The translations under genes were made by a program, and so were the position numbers. The notes beneath the pieces were generated by a model. The model saw only the letters and a program-made list of their open reading frames with translations. It was not told the origin of the DNA and did not search any database. Shown piece after piece: positions 50,161-58,543 of a stretch of 64,000 bases of DNA. Positions within the stretch are counted from its first letter, which is position 1. Each line of letters begins with the position of its first letter. This DNA comes from JBCCMQ01 sp039026235 (GTDB lineage: Bacteria; Pseudomonadota; Alphaproteobacteria; Rhodobacterales; Rhodobacteraceae). The stretch lies in the NCBI GenBank assembly GCA_039026235.1, contig JBCCMQ010000005.1:114798-178797 (forward strand). The letters run 5' to 3'.

Positions 50161-50910
50161 ATGGCGGGCCATTCAAAATGGGCAAATATTCAGCACCGCA
50201 AAGGCCGTCAGGATGCCGCGCGGTCAAAGCTCTTTTCCAAGCTTTCGAAGGAAATCACGGTGGCCGCCAAGATGGGCGATCCGGACCCGGAAAAGAACCC
50301 ACGCCTTCGTCTGGCCGTAAAGGAAGCCCGGTCAAATTCAGTGCCCAAGGATGTCATTGAACGGGCGATCAAGAAATCCACCGCCGGGGACGGGGACGAC
50401 TATGAAGAAATCCGCTATGAGGGTTATGGTCCGGGTGGCGTCGCCGTCATCGTTGAGGCGATGACAGACAACCGCAACCGAACGGCTTCCACTGTGCGAT
50501 CGACCTTCGGGAAACATGGCGGCAACCTTGGCGAAACAGGTTCCGTCAGCTTTATGTTCGAACGCAAGGGGCAGATCATGTACGCGGCCAGCATAGGCGA
50601 CGAAGACACAATCATGATGGCCGCCATTGAGGCCGGTGCCGAGGACGTTGAAAGCGGCGAGGACGGCCATGTGATCTACACGGGCGATACCGAGCTGAAC
50701 GAGGTTTCAACGGCATTGGAGGCGAGCCTGGGAGAGTCGGACTCGACCAAGCTGATTTGGATGCCAACGACGACCACGGAGCTGGATCTGGAAGGCGCTC
50801 AGAAGCTCATGAAGCTGGTCGACGCGCTTGAGGACGATGACGATATTCAGCGTGTTACCGCCAACTTCGATGTCTCGGATGAAGTGATCGCCGCGCTTGA
50901 GAACGCGTGA
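50161..50910 (+). CDS. YebC/PmpR family transcriptional/translation factor
   Basis: 249 residues from the ATG at 50161 with GGAGGGAAA upstream; the frame remains open far upstream over the divergent gene but the family start MAGHSKWANIQHRKGRQDAA fixes it. Segments VSFMFERKGQ and acidic loop EDDDDIQRVTANFDVSDEVI are typical. YebC proteins act as DNA-binding regulators or as translation factors that help ribosomes through proline stretches. It is monocistronic. In this group it usually lies close to ruvC, which is not seen here. Confidence 0.95.
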   Translation: MAGHSKWANIQHRKGRQDAARSKLFSKLSKEITVAAKMGDPDPEKNPRLRLAVKEARSNSVPKDVIERAIKKSTAGDGDDYEEIRYEGYGPGGVAVIVEAMTDNRNRTASTVRSTFGKHGGNLGETGSVSFMFERKGQIMYAASIGDEDTIMMAAIEAGAEDVESGEDGHVIYTGDTELNEVSTALEASLGESDSTKLIWMPTTTTELDLEGAQKLMKLVDALEDDDDIQRVTANFDVSDEVIAALENA

Positions 50911-50934
50911 TCCCACCCGCGCACCCGGTTTAGC

Positions 50935-51855
50935 CTAAATAAACTGTTCCTCGGCGCCTGCGGCCGTCGGGATAAGGTTGTCTTTTGCTGCCTGTCTGAC
51001 CGCACGCGTCAGATTGGAAAGCGCACCGGCAGTCACCCGTGCTGTTTGCCAAAAGAGCGGCGTATCAAGCGGTTTGTCGGCCAGAACGACCACGAGGTTC
51101 CCGCTGGCAACATGTTCCTCGACCAAGGGTTCGGGTATCAGGCACCAGCCCATTCCACGCCGAGCCGCCTCCATCAGCGCCTGGCTGCTTGGCAGAAAAT
51201 GCGTTCTGGGTGAGATCCGGTTGCCGGTGACGGCAGCGGCCCAATCGGCCTGAAGCCGGTCCTTTCGGTTGAATGTCAACGCGGGTGCCTGGGCCAGAAC
51301 CGCCGCGTCGACGCCGTTCTTGAACCACTTGTCGACAAACTCCTCGCTGGCGGTCGCGAGGTAGCGAAGCGCACCAAGCCGGTGCGCCGCACATCCCGCC
51401 ACCGGACCGGGGATCCCGGTAATTGCCGCAGCGACATCCCCGCGACGCAACCAATCCGCGGAATGGTCCTGATCATCGACGACGACATCGACCATGAATT
51501 CGCGCACTTCAGCCAACGCGGGAATAAGCCACGTCGCAAGACTGTCGGCGTTGACGGCCACGCGCACGACCGGCTGAGCGTCCGTGCGATTGGCGGAATC
51601 AAGTCCGATGTCCGAGATCAGGGCCGCTTCGAGCAGATCGACCTCACGCGCGTGGCGCACCAGTCTGCGCCCCGTTGTCGTGGCGGTGACTGGCTGGCTT
51701 CTTACCAAAAGCGACGTCCCGACCCGGTCTTCAAGGGCGCGAATTCGTTGCGAGATTGCTGACGGTGTGATCCCGAGTTCGGCGGCCGCAGCTTCGAAAC
51801 TACCAAGCCTGTCAACAGTCGCCAGGGTGGTCAGATGATTGTAATCGATTCGCAT
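50935..51855 (-). CDS. lysG: LysR family regulator, ArgP/LysG type
   Basis: 306 residues. HTH at about 5-62 (HLTTLATVDRLGSFEAAAAE, then GITPSAISQRIRALEDRVGT). The effector domain shows ArgP/LysG features such as VAVNADSLATWLIPAL and SSQALMEAARRGMGWCLIPE. ArgP/LysG activates lysine/arginine exporter genes in response to the amino acids. It is divergent from lysE with a long inverted repeat between them, which fits this role exactly. Confidence 0.92.
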   Translation of the reverse strand: MRIDYNHLTTLATVDRLGSFEAAAAELGITPSAISQRIRALEDRVGTSLLVRSQPVTATTTGRRLVRHAREVDLLEAALISDIGLDSANRTDAQPVVRVAVNADSLATWLIPALAEVREFMVDVVVDDQDHSADWLRRGDVAAAITGIPGPVAGCAAHRLGALRYLATASEEFVDKWFKNGVDAAVLAQAPALTFNRKDRLQADWAAAVTGNRISPRTHFLPSSQALMEAARRGMGWCLIPEPLVEEHVASGNLVVVLADKPLDTPLFWQTARVTAGALSNLTRAVRQAAKDNLIPTAAGAEEQFI

Positions 51856-51869
51856 GGCGGTGATTGAGC

Positions 51870-51901
51870 CAAATTAAACCAGGGCGAGAAAGTTTAATTT
51901 G
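51870..51901. promoter_or_regulatory. Inverted repeat CAAATTAAAC - 12 bp - GTTTAATTTG, LysG-type site
   Basis: Perfect 10-bp arms separated by 12 bp in the 69-bp lysG-lysE intergenic space, centred 31 bp from the lysG start and 39 bp from the lysE start. Such long interrupted dyads are typical of LysR-type binding sites. Confidence 0.8.
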
Positions 51902-51924
51902 ACGAATGTGATTAATACCGTCAA

Positions 51925-52536
51925 ATGCGGCCAATGACGTCTGCCTACGCCCCTGGTTTTCTGCTTGGTTTAAGCCTGATTATAGTGATTGGTGCCCAGA
52001 ACGCCTTTGTTTTGAGGGAAGGAATTAGGGGCGGTCACGTTTTTGCGGTTTGTATGACCTGTGCGCTGTCAGACGCCATTCTGATTGCGGCAGGTGTGGG
52101 TGGATTCTCGGTTCTTGTCGAGACTCTTCCGTGGGTTGAACCCGTTGCGCGCTGGGGCGGGATCGCATTTCTCATGTTTTACGGTGCGCTTGCGCTTCGC
52201 AATGCCACGAAGGGCGGTGAATCGCTTGAAGCTTCAGAGGTGGACAGCGGGTCTCTCGTCAGGACGATCATGACCTGTCTGGCCCTGACCTGGCTCAACC
52301 CGCATGTCTATTTGGATACAGTCGTGCTGTTGGGCTCCATTTCAACCCAATACGGCGACAGAAGCCATATCTTCGGTCTTGGTGCGATCACCGCATCCTT
52401 CGTCTTCTTCTTTACGCTGGGTTACGGCGCGGCAATCCTGCGCCCGCTCTTCGCGCGGCCAGTCGCGTGGCGTATTCTGGACATCGCAGTGGCGTTGATC
52501 ATGTGGGGTATAGCGGCCAAGCTTATTTTCTTCTGA
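51925..52536 (+). CDS. lysE: LysE/ArgO family amino acid exporter
   Basis: 203 residues from the ATG at 51925 (an ATG nine bases later is an alternative; neither has a strong ribosome site). Family motif GLSLIIVIGAQNAFVLREGI at about 15-34, plus LTWLNPHVYLDTVVLLGSIS near residue 120. Six membrane helices are predicted. It exports basic amino acids such as lysine and arginine. Control by the divergent LysG is expected. Confidence 0.94.
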   Translation: MRPMTSAYAPGFLLGLSLIIVIGAQNAFVLREGIRGGHVFAVCMTCALSDAILIAAGVGGFSVLVETLPWVEPVARWGGIAFLMFYGALALRNATKGGESLEASEVDSGSLVRTIMTCLALTWLNPHVYLDTVVLLGSISTQYGDRSHIFGLGAITASFVFFFTLGYGAAILRPLFARPVAWRILDIAVALIMWGIAAKLIFF

Positions 52537-52576
52537 CGCACTTGCGCCCGACTGGCCGGTAGTGCCAACTGCATAC

Positions 52577-53485
52577 ATGTCTTCCCCGCAGGCCCGAACG
52601 CAGTCGCCGGTCGCTGGCGTTGTCTGGATGCTGGTCACTGGCGCAAACTTTGTCGCTGTGACGGCGATCGTAAAGATCGTAGGGGACGAGCTTCCGGCGG
52701 CTCAATCAGCTTTCATGCGTTACTTTCTGGGTCTCGTCTTCATCATTCCGATGCTGCCTTCGATGCGCAGAGAACTTCCATCGAAGGCCGAGATCCGGCT
52801 GTTCGCCGTTCGTGGCTTCGTGCATTCCATCGGTGTCATGGCGTGGTTTTACGCAATGACCCGAATTACCCTGGCCGAAGTCACGGCGCTAAATTACTTG
52901 AATCCGGTCTTCGTAACGATCGGTGCCGCCATTTTTCTTGGCGAGCGTTTGGCGATCCGGCGCATTCTGGCCGTTGTGGTGGCCTTGATGGGCGCCATGG
53001 TGATCGTGCGGCCGGGTTTTCGCGAACTCGACCCGGGACACTTATCGATTCTGAGCACGGCCCTGCTTTTTGCGGTCTCCTACCTGATCGCGAAGCATAT
53101 GGCCGACCGGTACAGTCCCGAGGTCGTGGTTGGCTGGCTGTCGGTCTTCGTGACGATAGGTCTGGCGCCCTTTGCGGCCGCCGTATGGGTGACACCCTCA
53201 TGGAGCGCCACGGGTTGGATATTTCTGGTCGCTGTCTTTGCAACAGCGGGCCACTATTCGATGTCAGCCGCGTTCCGCGCAGCGCCCATCGCCGTGACCC
53301 AACCGGTGACATTTCTGCAGCTTGTCTGGGCGACGCTGCTTGGCACCCTTGCTTTCGGCGAGCCGGTAGATGTCTGGGTTGTGATGGGCGGCGCATTGAT
53401 CATCGCTGCTGTCAGCTTCATCACCTGGCGGGAATATGTCCTCAATCGGCGCGCCACGCCGACCCATATTCAGACCAAATCCTGA
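52577..53485 (+). CDS. EamA family DMT transporter
   Basis: 302 residues from the ATG at 52577; a GTG at 52562 would add five. Ten membrane helices in two EamA halves are predicted: AVTAIVKIVGDELPAAQSAF at the start, ALNYLNPVFVTIGAAIFLGE in the first half, and QPVTFLQLVWATLLGTLAFG in the second. Drug/metabolite transporters of this type export small metabolites. It lies 40 bp after lysE and its 3' end overlaps choV by 16 bp. Substrate is unknown. Confidence 0.9.
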   Translation: MSSPQARTQSPVAGVVWMLVTGANFVAVTAIVKIVGDELPAAQSAFMRYFLGLVFIIPMLPSMRRELPSKAEIRLFAVRGFVHSIGVMAWFYAMTRITLAEVTALNYLNPVFVTIGAAIFLGERLAIRRILAVVVALMGAMVIVRPGFRELDPGHLSILSTALLFAVSYLIAKHMADRYSPEVVVGWLSVFVTIGLAPFAAAVWVTPSWSATGWIFLVAVFATAGHYSMSAAFRAAPIAVTQPVTFLQLVWATLLGTLAFGEPVDVWVVMGGALIIAAVSFITWREYVLNRRATPTHIQTKS

Positions 53486-54522
53486 CTTTCACCGGCGCTG
53501 TCGCCACGCGGATCGGCAAGCGCGGCAAGCGTGGATTCACGATTGATTTCGCCAACGACCGTGCCGTTCTCTACAACGCCAACCACAGGATCATCCCCCA
53601 GACGTTCGATAACATCCACGACCGTCGCCTCTGCTCCGATCGTTGCCGCGTATTGCGTGGCGTTTGCCGGGCGCATCAGATCCTTGGCTGACAGCACGCC
53701 AAGCGGGTTCATATGGGCCACGAAGTCGGCGACATACGGTGTAGCGGGCGCAGAATAGATCTCGCGCGGGGTGCCGCATTGCACAATCCGTCCACCTTCC
53801 ATGATGGCAATGCGGTCGCCGATTTTGAAGGCCTCGTCCAGATCGTGGCTGACGAAGATGATCGTCCGCTTTAGCGTCGCTTGGAGTTCGAGCAATTCTT
53901 CTTGAAGCCGCGCGCGGATCAAAGGATCCAGCGCCGAGAATGGCTCGTCCATCAAGAGGACCGGTGCGTTGGTCGTAAAGGCACGGGCAAGGCCGACGCG
54001 TTGCTGCATTCCCCCGGAAAGCTCGCCCACCTTGGCGTCGGCCCGGTCGAACAGTCCGACAAGACCCAGTTGCGCATTCACCCGGCTGTTGCGTTCGGCC
54101 CTCGGCACCCGACCTAACTCTAACCCCAACCCCACGTTTTCTCGCACCGTTCGCCAGGGCAAAAGGCCGAATTGCTGGAAGACCATGGCAACCACATTCA
54201 GCCGCAATCGGCGGAGCGTGCGTGCGTCGGCCCCTGTGACATCCACCATCTGGTCTCCATCACGCAACTGAACGCGCCCACGCTGGACATCGTTCAGCCC
54301 GTTCACAGCGCGCAGAAGTGTCGATTTGCCGGACCCCGAAAGGCCCATCAGCACCAGGATCTCTCCGGTTTCGACCTCAAGGTTGCAGTCGTGCACGCCC
54401 AGGACCTGATTGGTCGCCGTCATCACCTCTTCGCGCGACATGCCTTCATCCATCAGTGGCAGGGCGCTGTCCGGGTCGTCGCCAAAGACGATTGATACGT
54501 TCTCAAAACGGACCGCAGTCAT
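53470..54522 (-). CDS. choV: Choline ABC transporter ATP-binding protein
   Basis: 350 residues. Walker A GLSGSGKST (about 59-67), signature LSGGMQQRVGLARAF, Walker B LLMDEPFSALDP, and the helical QQFGLLPWRTVRENVG typical of ProV/ChoV/OpuAA. A C-terminal CBS-like tail (about 275-340) is shorter than in ProV. It energises uptake of choline or betaine. Its ATG overlaps the choW stop (ATGA). Convergent overlap of 16 bp with the EamA gene. Confidence 0.94.
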   Translation of the reverse strand: MTAVRFENVSIVFGDDPDSALPLMDEGMSREEVMTATNQVLGVHDCNLEVETGEILVLMGLSGSGKSTLLRAVNGLNDVQRGRVQLRDGDQMVDVTGADARTLRRLRLNVVAMVFQQFGLLPWRTVRENVGLGLELGRVPRAERNSRVNAQLGLVGLFDRADAKVGELSGGMQQRVGLARAFTTNAPVLLMDEPFSALDPLIRARLQEELLELQATLKRTIIFVSHDLDEAFKIGDRIAIMEGGRIVQCGTPREIYSAPATPYVADFVAHMNPLGVLSAKDLMRPANATQYAATIGAEATVVDVIERLGDDPVVGVVENGTVVGEINRESTLAALADPRGDSAGESQDLV

Positions 54523-55352
54523 GACCGATCCATTCTCAGCATCCGGTCCAGAATGATGGCGACCACGACGATTATAATACCGGATTCGAAACCGAGCGCG
54601 GTATTGACCTGATTAAGTGCGCGTACAACCGGCACCCCCAGACCATCAGCCCCGACAAGGGCCGCAATCACGACCATGGAAAGGGACAGCATGATGGTCT
54701 GGTTCAATCCCGCCATGATCTGCGGAACTGCGTAGGGAAGTTCGACCTTCCACAGGGTCTGGCGTGATGTGGCTCCGAACGCGCGCGCAGCTTCAAGCAG
54801 CGCCGTCGGCGTCGAAGATACGCCCAGGTGGGTCAGTCGGATCGGCGCGGGCAGAACGAATATCACGGTGGCAATCAGGCCCGGCACCATGCCAATCCCA
54901 AAAAACACGATCGCAGGGATCAGATATACAAAGGTCGGCAGCGTCTGCATCAGATCCAGAACCGGCCGCACCACCCGATAAAGCCTGGGCCGATGGGCCA
55001 CCGCAATGCCGATTGGAACACCGAGGCCCATGCATATCACACAGGACGAAAGGACCAGCGTCAGGCTTTCCGTCGTCTCTTCCCAATAGCCCTGATTGAC
55101 CACATATAGCAGGCCAAAGGCCACGAATGCGGCCGTCTTCCAACTGCGCTGAAGCACATACGCAATGCCCGCAAAGATCGCGATCACGATCAAAGGATGC
55201 GGTGTCTGGAACACCCAAAGCACACCGTCGACCAGTGTTTCCATTGCCAGCGAAAGCCCGTCGAAGAACCACGCGCCGTTGTCCTGTAACCAGTCGAAGG
55301 TCGCGCTGGCGGCCTTGCCGACTGGGATCTTAAGTTCGGTCAGCCATTCCAC
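54519..55352 (-). CDS. choW: Choline ABC transporter permease
   Basis: 277 residues with about six membrane helices. The ABC-permease EAA loop is around ALLEAARAFGATSRQTLWKV (about 187-206). N-terminal residues 1-45 match ChoW/ProW (IPVGKAASATFDWLQDNGAW). It forms the inner-membrane channel with ChoV. It is coupled to choV by an ATGA overlap and separated from choX by 92 bp. Confidence 0.94.
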   Translation of the reverse strand: MEWLTELKIPVGKAASATFDWLQDNGAWFFDGLSLAMETLVDGVLWVFQTPHPLIVIAIFAGIAYVLQRSWKTAAFVAFGLLYVVNQGYWEETTESLTLVLSSCVICMGLGVPIGIAVAHRPRLYRVVRPVLDLMQTLPTFVYLIPAIVFFGIGMVPGLIATVIFVLPAPIRLTHLGVSSTPTALLEAARAFGATSRQTLWKVELPYAVPQIMAGLNQTIMLSLSMVVIAALVGADGLGVPVVRALNQVNTALGFESGIIIVVVAIILDRMLRMDRS

Positions 55353-55444
55353 CGCAGCCGTCCCCCAAACCGCAGGTCTGTTTTACTCAAAGGGCGAAGT
55401 ATCGGCGGTCGGAAGCGCGGGCGCAATCCGACCGGGCCGGTGCA

Positions 55445-56368
55445 TCATAGGTCCAGTGCCGCCTTTACGGCCGCAAGCCCGTCTGATCCGTCCTTGGTGG
55501 TGACATCGGCCAACCAAAGATCAAGCACCTGGGAGTTTGCTTTCAGCCAGTCCGCCGCCGCGTCTTCTGGATCTGCGCCATCATTGAGGATGGCGCCCAT
55601 GATCTCGTTTTCCATGGCAAGGCTGAACTCAAGGTTTCCAAGAAGCTTACCGACGTTCGGACACGACGAAGCATACCCGGCCGACGTGTTGGTAAAAACG
55701 GTGGCTCCACCCAAGTTCGGTCCGAAGTAGTCGTCACCACCGGTGAGGTAGGTCAGGTCAAAATTTGCATTCATCGGGTGGGGTTCCCAGCCCAGAAAGA
55801 CAACCGGTTCGCCCCGGCGGTCGGCGCGCGCGACCTGGGCCAGCATGCCCTGCTCGGAACTTTCGACCACCTCAAACCCTTCAAGACCGAACGCATCGGC
55901 ACCGATCATGTCGATGATCAGACGGTTGCCGTCATTGCCCGGTTCGATCCCGTAGATCTTTCCGTCCAAAGCATCCCTTTGGCCCGCAATATCGGCGAAA
56001 TCACCGATGCCCAGTGCGGCGCCGGCAGCATTTACCGCCAGCGTGTATTTTGCACCCTCCAGATTGGCGCGCAACGTGTCCACGGTGCCCGCGTCGCGAT
56101 AGGGGGCGATATCGGCCTCCATCGTCGGCATCCAATTGCCCAGGAAAACGTCAATATCGCCTGCGGCAAGGGAGGTATAGGTCACAGGCACCGACAGGAT
56201 CTTCACATCCGTCTCGTAACCGAGCGCGTCCAGAATTGTGGTCGTGGCAGCCGTCGTCGCGGTGATGTCTGTCCAACCAACGTCCGAGAAAGTGACCGTG
56301 TCGCAGTCGGCAAGGGCGCCACTTGCGATCGTTACCGCTGCGCTGGTGAAGAGTAGTGTTCTGAGCAT
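55445..56368 (-). CDS. choX: Choline-binding periplasmic protein
   Basis: 307 residues with a signal peptide (MLRTLLFTSAAVTIASGALA, cut before DCDTV). The mature protein has OpuAC/ProX-type motifs VTFSDVGWTDITATTA, LGNWMPTMEADIAPYRDAGT and VVFLGWEPHPMNANFDLTYL, whose tryptophans and aromatics form the cation-pi cage for the quaternary ammonium group. It delivers choline to ChoWV. It is divergent from betI with a BetI-like operator between. Confidence 0.94.
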   Translation of the reverse strand: MLRTLLFTSAAVTIASGALADCDTVTFSDVGWTDITATTAATTTILDALGYETDVKILSVPVTYTSLAAGDIDVFLGNWMPTMEADIAPYRDAGTVDTLRANLEGAKYTLAVNAAGAALGIGDFADIAGQRDALDGKIYGIEPGNDGNRLIIDMIGADAFGLEGFEVVESSEQGMLAQVARADRRGEPVVFLGWEPHPMNANFDLTYLTGGDDYFGPNLGGATVFTNTSAGYASSCPNVGKLLGNLEFSLAMENEIMGAILNDGADPEDAAADWLKANSQVLDLWLADVTTKDGSDGLAAVKAALDL

Positions 56369-56387
56369 TTATGTCTCTCCGATGCTT

Positions 56388-56413
56388 TTGTTGATTGACG
56401 GATCAATTAACAA
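56388..56413. promoter_or_regulatory. BetI-type operator between choX and betI
   Basis: 26-bp imperfect palindrome with arms TTGTTGATTGA / (reverse) TTGTTAATTGA, ten of eleven outer positions matching. It lies 20 bp upstream of choX and 44 bp upstream of betI. BetI of the TetR family binds AT-rich dyads of this length and is released by choline. Confidence 0.7.
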
Positions 56414-56456
56414 GGTTAAACCCTAAGGACGCAAGCGCAATCGGAGCCGATCAGGC

Positions 56457-57086
56457 ATGCCAAGAGTTGGGATGGAACCTATCCGACGAGCGGCGCTCGT
56501 CAAAGCGACGATTGCAGAGATCGGTGCGGCGGGGTCGCTGGACGTCACGGTGGCCGGAATAGCCCGCCGCGCGGGTGTGTCGCCTGCCCTGGCCCATCAC
56601 TATTTCGGAACCAAGGACGACATTCTCGAAGCGGCCATGCGGACCCTTCTGACCGAATACCGTGACGCGGTGCGACATGCTCTTCGCGGCCAAAGTGATC
56701 CGCGGGTGCGACTGACGGCCATTGTAAGGGCAAGTTTCGCGGCGCCGAATTTCACGGCGGAAGCCATCTCTGCCTGGTTGAACTTCTACGTTCTTGCCCA
56801 GTCCGATACTGCTGCTGCCCGTCTGCTTGCCATCTATCAGAGACGACTTGTCTCTAACCTTGCCCATTGCCTGCGCCCCTCGCTTGGGACAGGCGCGGTT
56901 CAAGCGTCCGAAGCGCTCGCGTCCTTGATTGACGGAATTTACCTTCGGCGTGCGTTGCAGGCACCGTGCGAAATTGATCCCGCCACGTCGGTTCTGGCTT
57001 TCGCGGAATGCCTTTGTGCGCAAGACGCGCAACCGAATTTTCAAAACTCTGGAGAGGGCAATGACACGGCCGAACGTCCAACCTAG
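56457..57086 (+). CDS. betI: Transcriptional repressor BetI
   Basis: 209 residues. TetR HTH at about 15-55 (LVKATIAEIGAAGSLDVTVA, GIARRAGVSPALAHHYFGTK). The N terminus MPRVGMEPIRRAALVKA is the BetI signature, as is AWLNFYVLAQSDTAAARLLA near residue 104. It represses betIBA and probably choXWV; choline is the inducer. Its 3' end overlaps betB by 26 bp. Confidence 0.95.
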   Translation: MPRVGMEPIRRAALVKATIAEIGAAGSLDVTVAGIARRAGVSPALAHHYFGTKDDILEAAMRTLLTEYRDAVRHALRGQSDPRVRLTAIVRASFAAPNFTAEAISAWLNFYVLAQSDTAAARLLAIYQRRLVSNLAHCLRPSLGTGAVQASEALASLIDGIYLRRALQAPCEIDPATSVLAFAECLCAQDAQPNFQNSGEGNDTAERPT

Positions 57087-58521
57087 TGCAAGCCATTTTA
57101 TCGATGGCAAATACGTCGAAGATCGGAATGGTGCCAAGATCGATGTGATCTATCCTGCCACGGGCGAGGTCGTGGGTCACGTACACGCCGCCACCGAGCA
57201 GATCATCGACGCGGCGCTTGACGCGGCTGCGCGTGCGCAAAAAACATGGTCCGCCATGGCCGGTGTCGAAAGGGGACGCGTGTTGCGCCGTGCCGCAGAT
57301 ATCATGCGCGAACGTAACCGCGACCTGAGCGTTGTCGAGACCATCGACACCGGAAAGCCGCTTCAGGAAACCCTGGTCGCGGATGCAACCAGCGGTTCAG
57401 ATGCGCTCGAGTACTTTGGCGGCCTTGCCGGATCATTGACCGGTGAACACATTCAGCTTGGGCGCGACTTCGCCTACACCATGCGCGTTCCGCTTGGGGT
57501 TTGCGTCGGTATCGGCGCATGGAACTATCCGACCCAGATTGCCTGTTGGAAAGGGGCGCCGGCCCTGGCCTGCGGCAACGCGATGGTTTTCAAGCCGTCC
57601 GAGACAACACCGCTGTCGGCGCTGAAGGTCGCCGAAATTCTGACCGAAGCTGGAGCGCCGCCGGGACTTTACAATGTTGTTCAGGGCATGGGCGACGTTG
57701 GCGCGAAACTGGTGTCCGACAGCCGGGTCGCGAAGGTCTCCCTGACCGGATCGGTGCCCACCGGTGCAAAGGTCTATGCGGCCGCTGCCGAAGGGATCCG
57801 GAACGTGACCATGGAATTGGGCGGTAAATCCCCCATGATCGTTTTTGACGATGCCGATCTCGACGATGCCGTGGGCGGCGCCATTCTTGGAAACTTCTAT
57901 TCGACCGGACAGGTCTGTTCGAACGGGACGCGCGTTTTCGTTCAGGACGGTATTCGCGCCGCCTTTGTCGCGCGCTTGAAGGAAAGGCTGGCCAAGGCGG
58001 TGATCGGCGATCCTTTGGATGAGGCAACCCAGATAGGGCCCATGGTCAGCGCGCGCCAGCTTGAGATCGTCGGGGGTTTTATTCGCAAGGGCAGCGCCGA
58101 AGGTGCAACCCTTATCGCGGGTGGCAACCGCCTGCCGGGCAGCGGCTTCTATCTGGAGCCGGCGATTTTTGATGGCGTGACCGATGACATGTCGATCGCG
58201 CGGGAAGAGATCTTTGGGCCCGTGCTGTCGGTCATGGGCTTCGCTGAAGAAGAAGAGGTAATTAATCGGGCCAATGCCACGCCCTACGGGCTGGCCGCCG
58301 GCGTGTTCACAAAAGACATTACCCGTGCGCACCGCGTCATTGCCCGGCTCGACGCCGGCACCTGCTATATCAACAGCTACAATCTTGCACCCGTCGAGGT
58401 TCCCTTTGGCGGCAGCAAGTTGTCCGGTATCGGACGGGAAAATTCCAAAGCTGCCATCGAGCATTACAGTCAAATGAAGTCAGTCTTTGTCGGCATGGGC
58501 CCGGTCGAGGCGCCATATTGA
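57061..58521 (+). CDS. betB: Betaine-aldehyde dehydrogenase
   Basis: 486 residues from the ATG at 57061 (GGAGAGGGCA upstream). Aldehyde dehydrogenase catalytic residues are E252 (MELGGKSP) and C286 (TGQVCSNGT); GIGAWNYPTQIACWKGAPAL (about 151-170) is the NAD-binding stretch typical of BetB. It oxidises betaine aldehyde to glycine betaine, an osmoprotectant. Middle gene of betIBA. Confidence 0.96.
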   Translation: MTRPNVQPSASHFIDGKYVEDRNGAKIDVIYPATGEVVGHVHAATEQIIDAALDAAARAQKTWSAMAGVERGRVLRRAADIMRERNRDLSVVETIDTGKPLQETLVADATSGSDALEYFGGLAGSLTGEHIQLGRDFAYTMRVPLGVCVGIGAWNYPTQIACWKGAPALACGNAMVFKPSETTPLSALKVAEILTEAGAPPGLYNVVQGMGDVGAKLVSDSRVAKVSLTGSVPTGAKVYAAAAEGIRNVTMELGGKSPMIVFDDADLDDAVGGAILGNFYSTGQVCSNGTRVFVQDGIRAAFVARLKERLAKAVIGDPLDEATQIGPMVSARQLEIVGGFIRKGSAEGATLIAGGNRLPGSGFYLEPAIFDGVTDDMSIAREEIFGPVLSVMGFAEEEEVINRANATPYGLAAGVFTKDITRAHRVIARLDAGTCYINSYNLAPVEVPFGGSKLSGIGRENSKAAIEHYSQMKSVFVGMGPVEAPY

Positions 58522-58543
58522 CCAGCGACAACGGCAGGACGGC

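Noticed and set aside
57433..58473. 346-codon minus-strand frame opposite betB
   Set aside because: BetB is certain in the other strand; the frame has no start signal and no recognisable domain.
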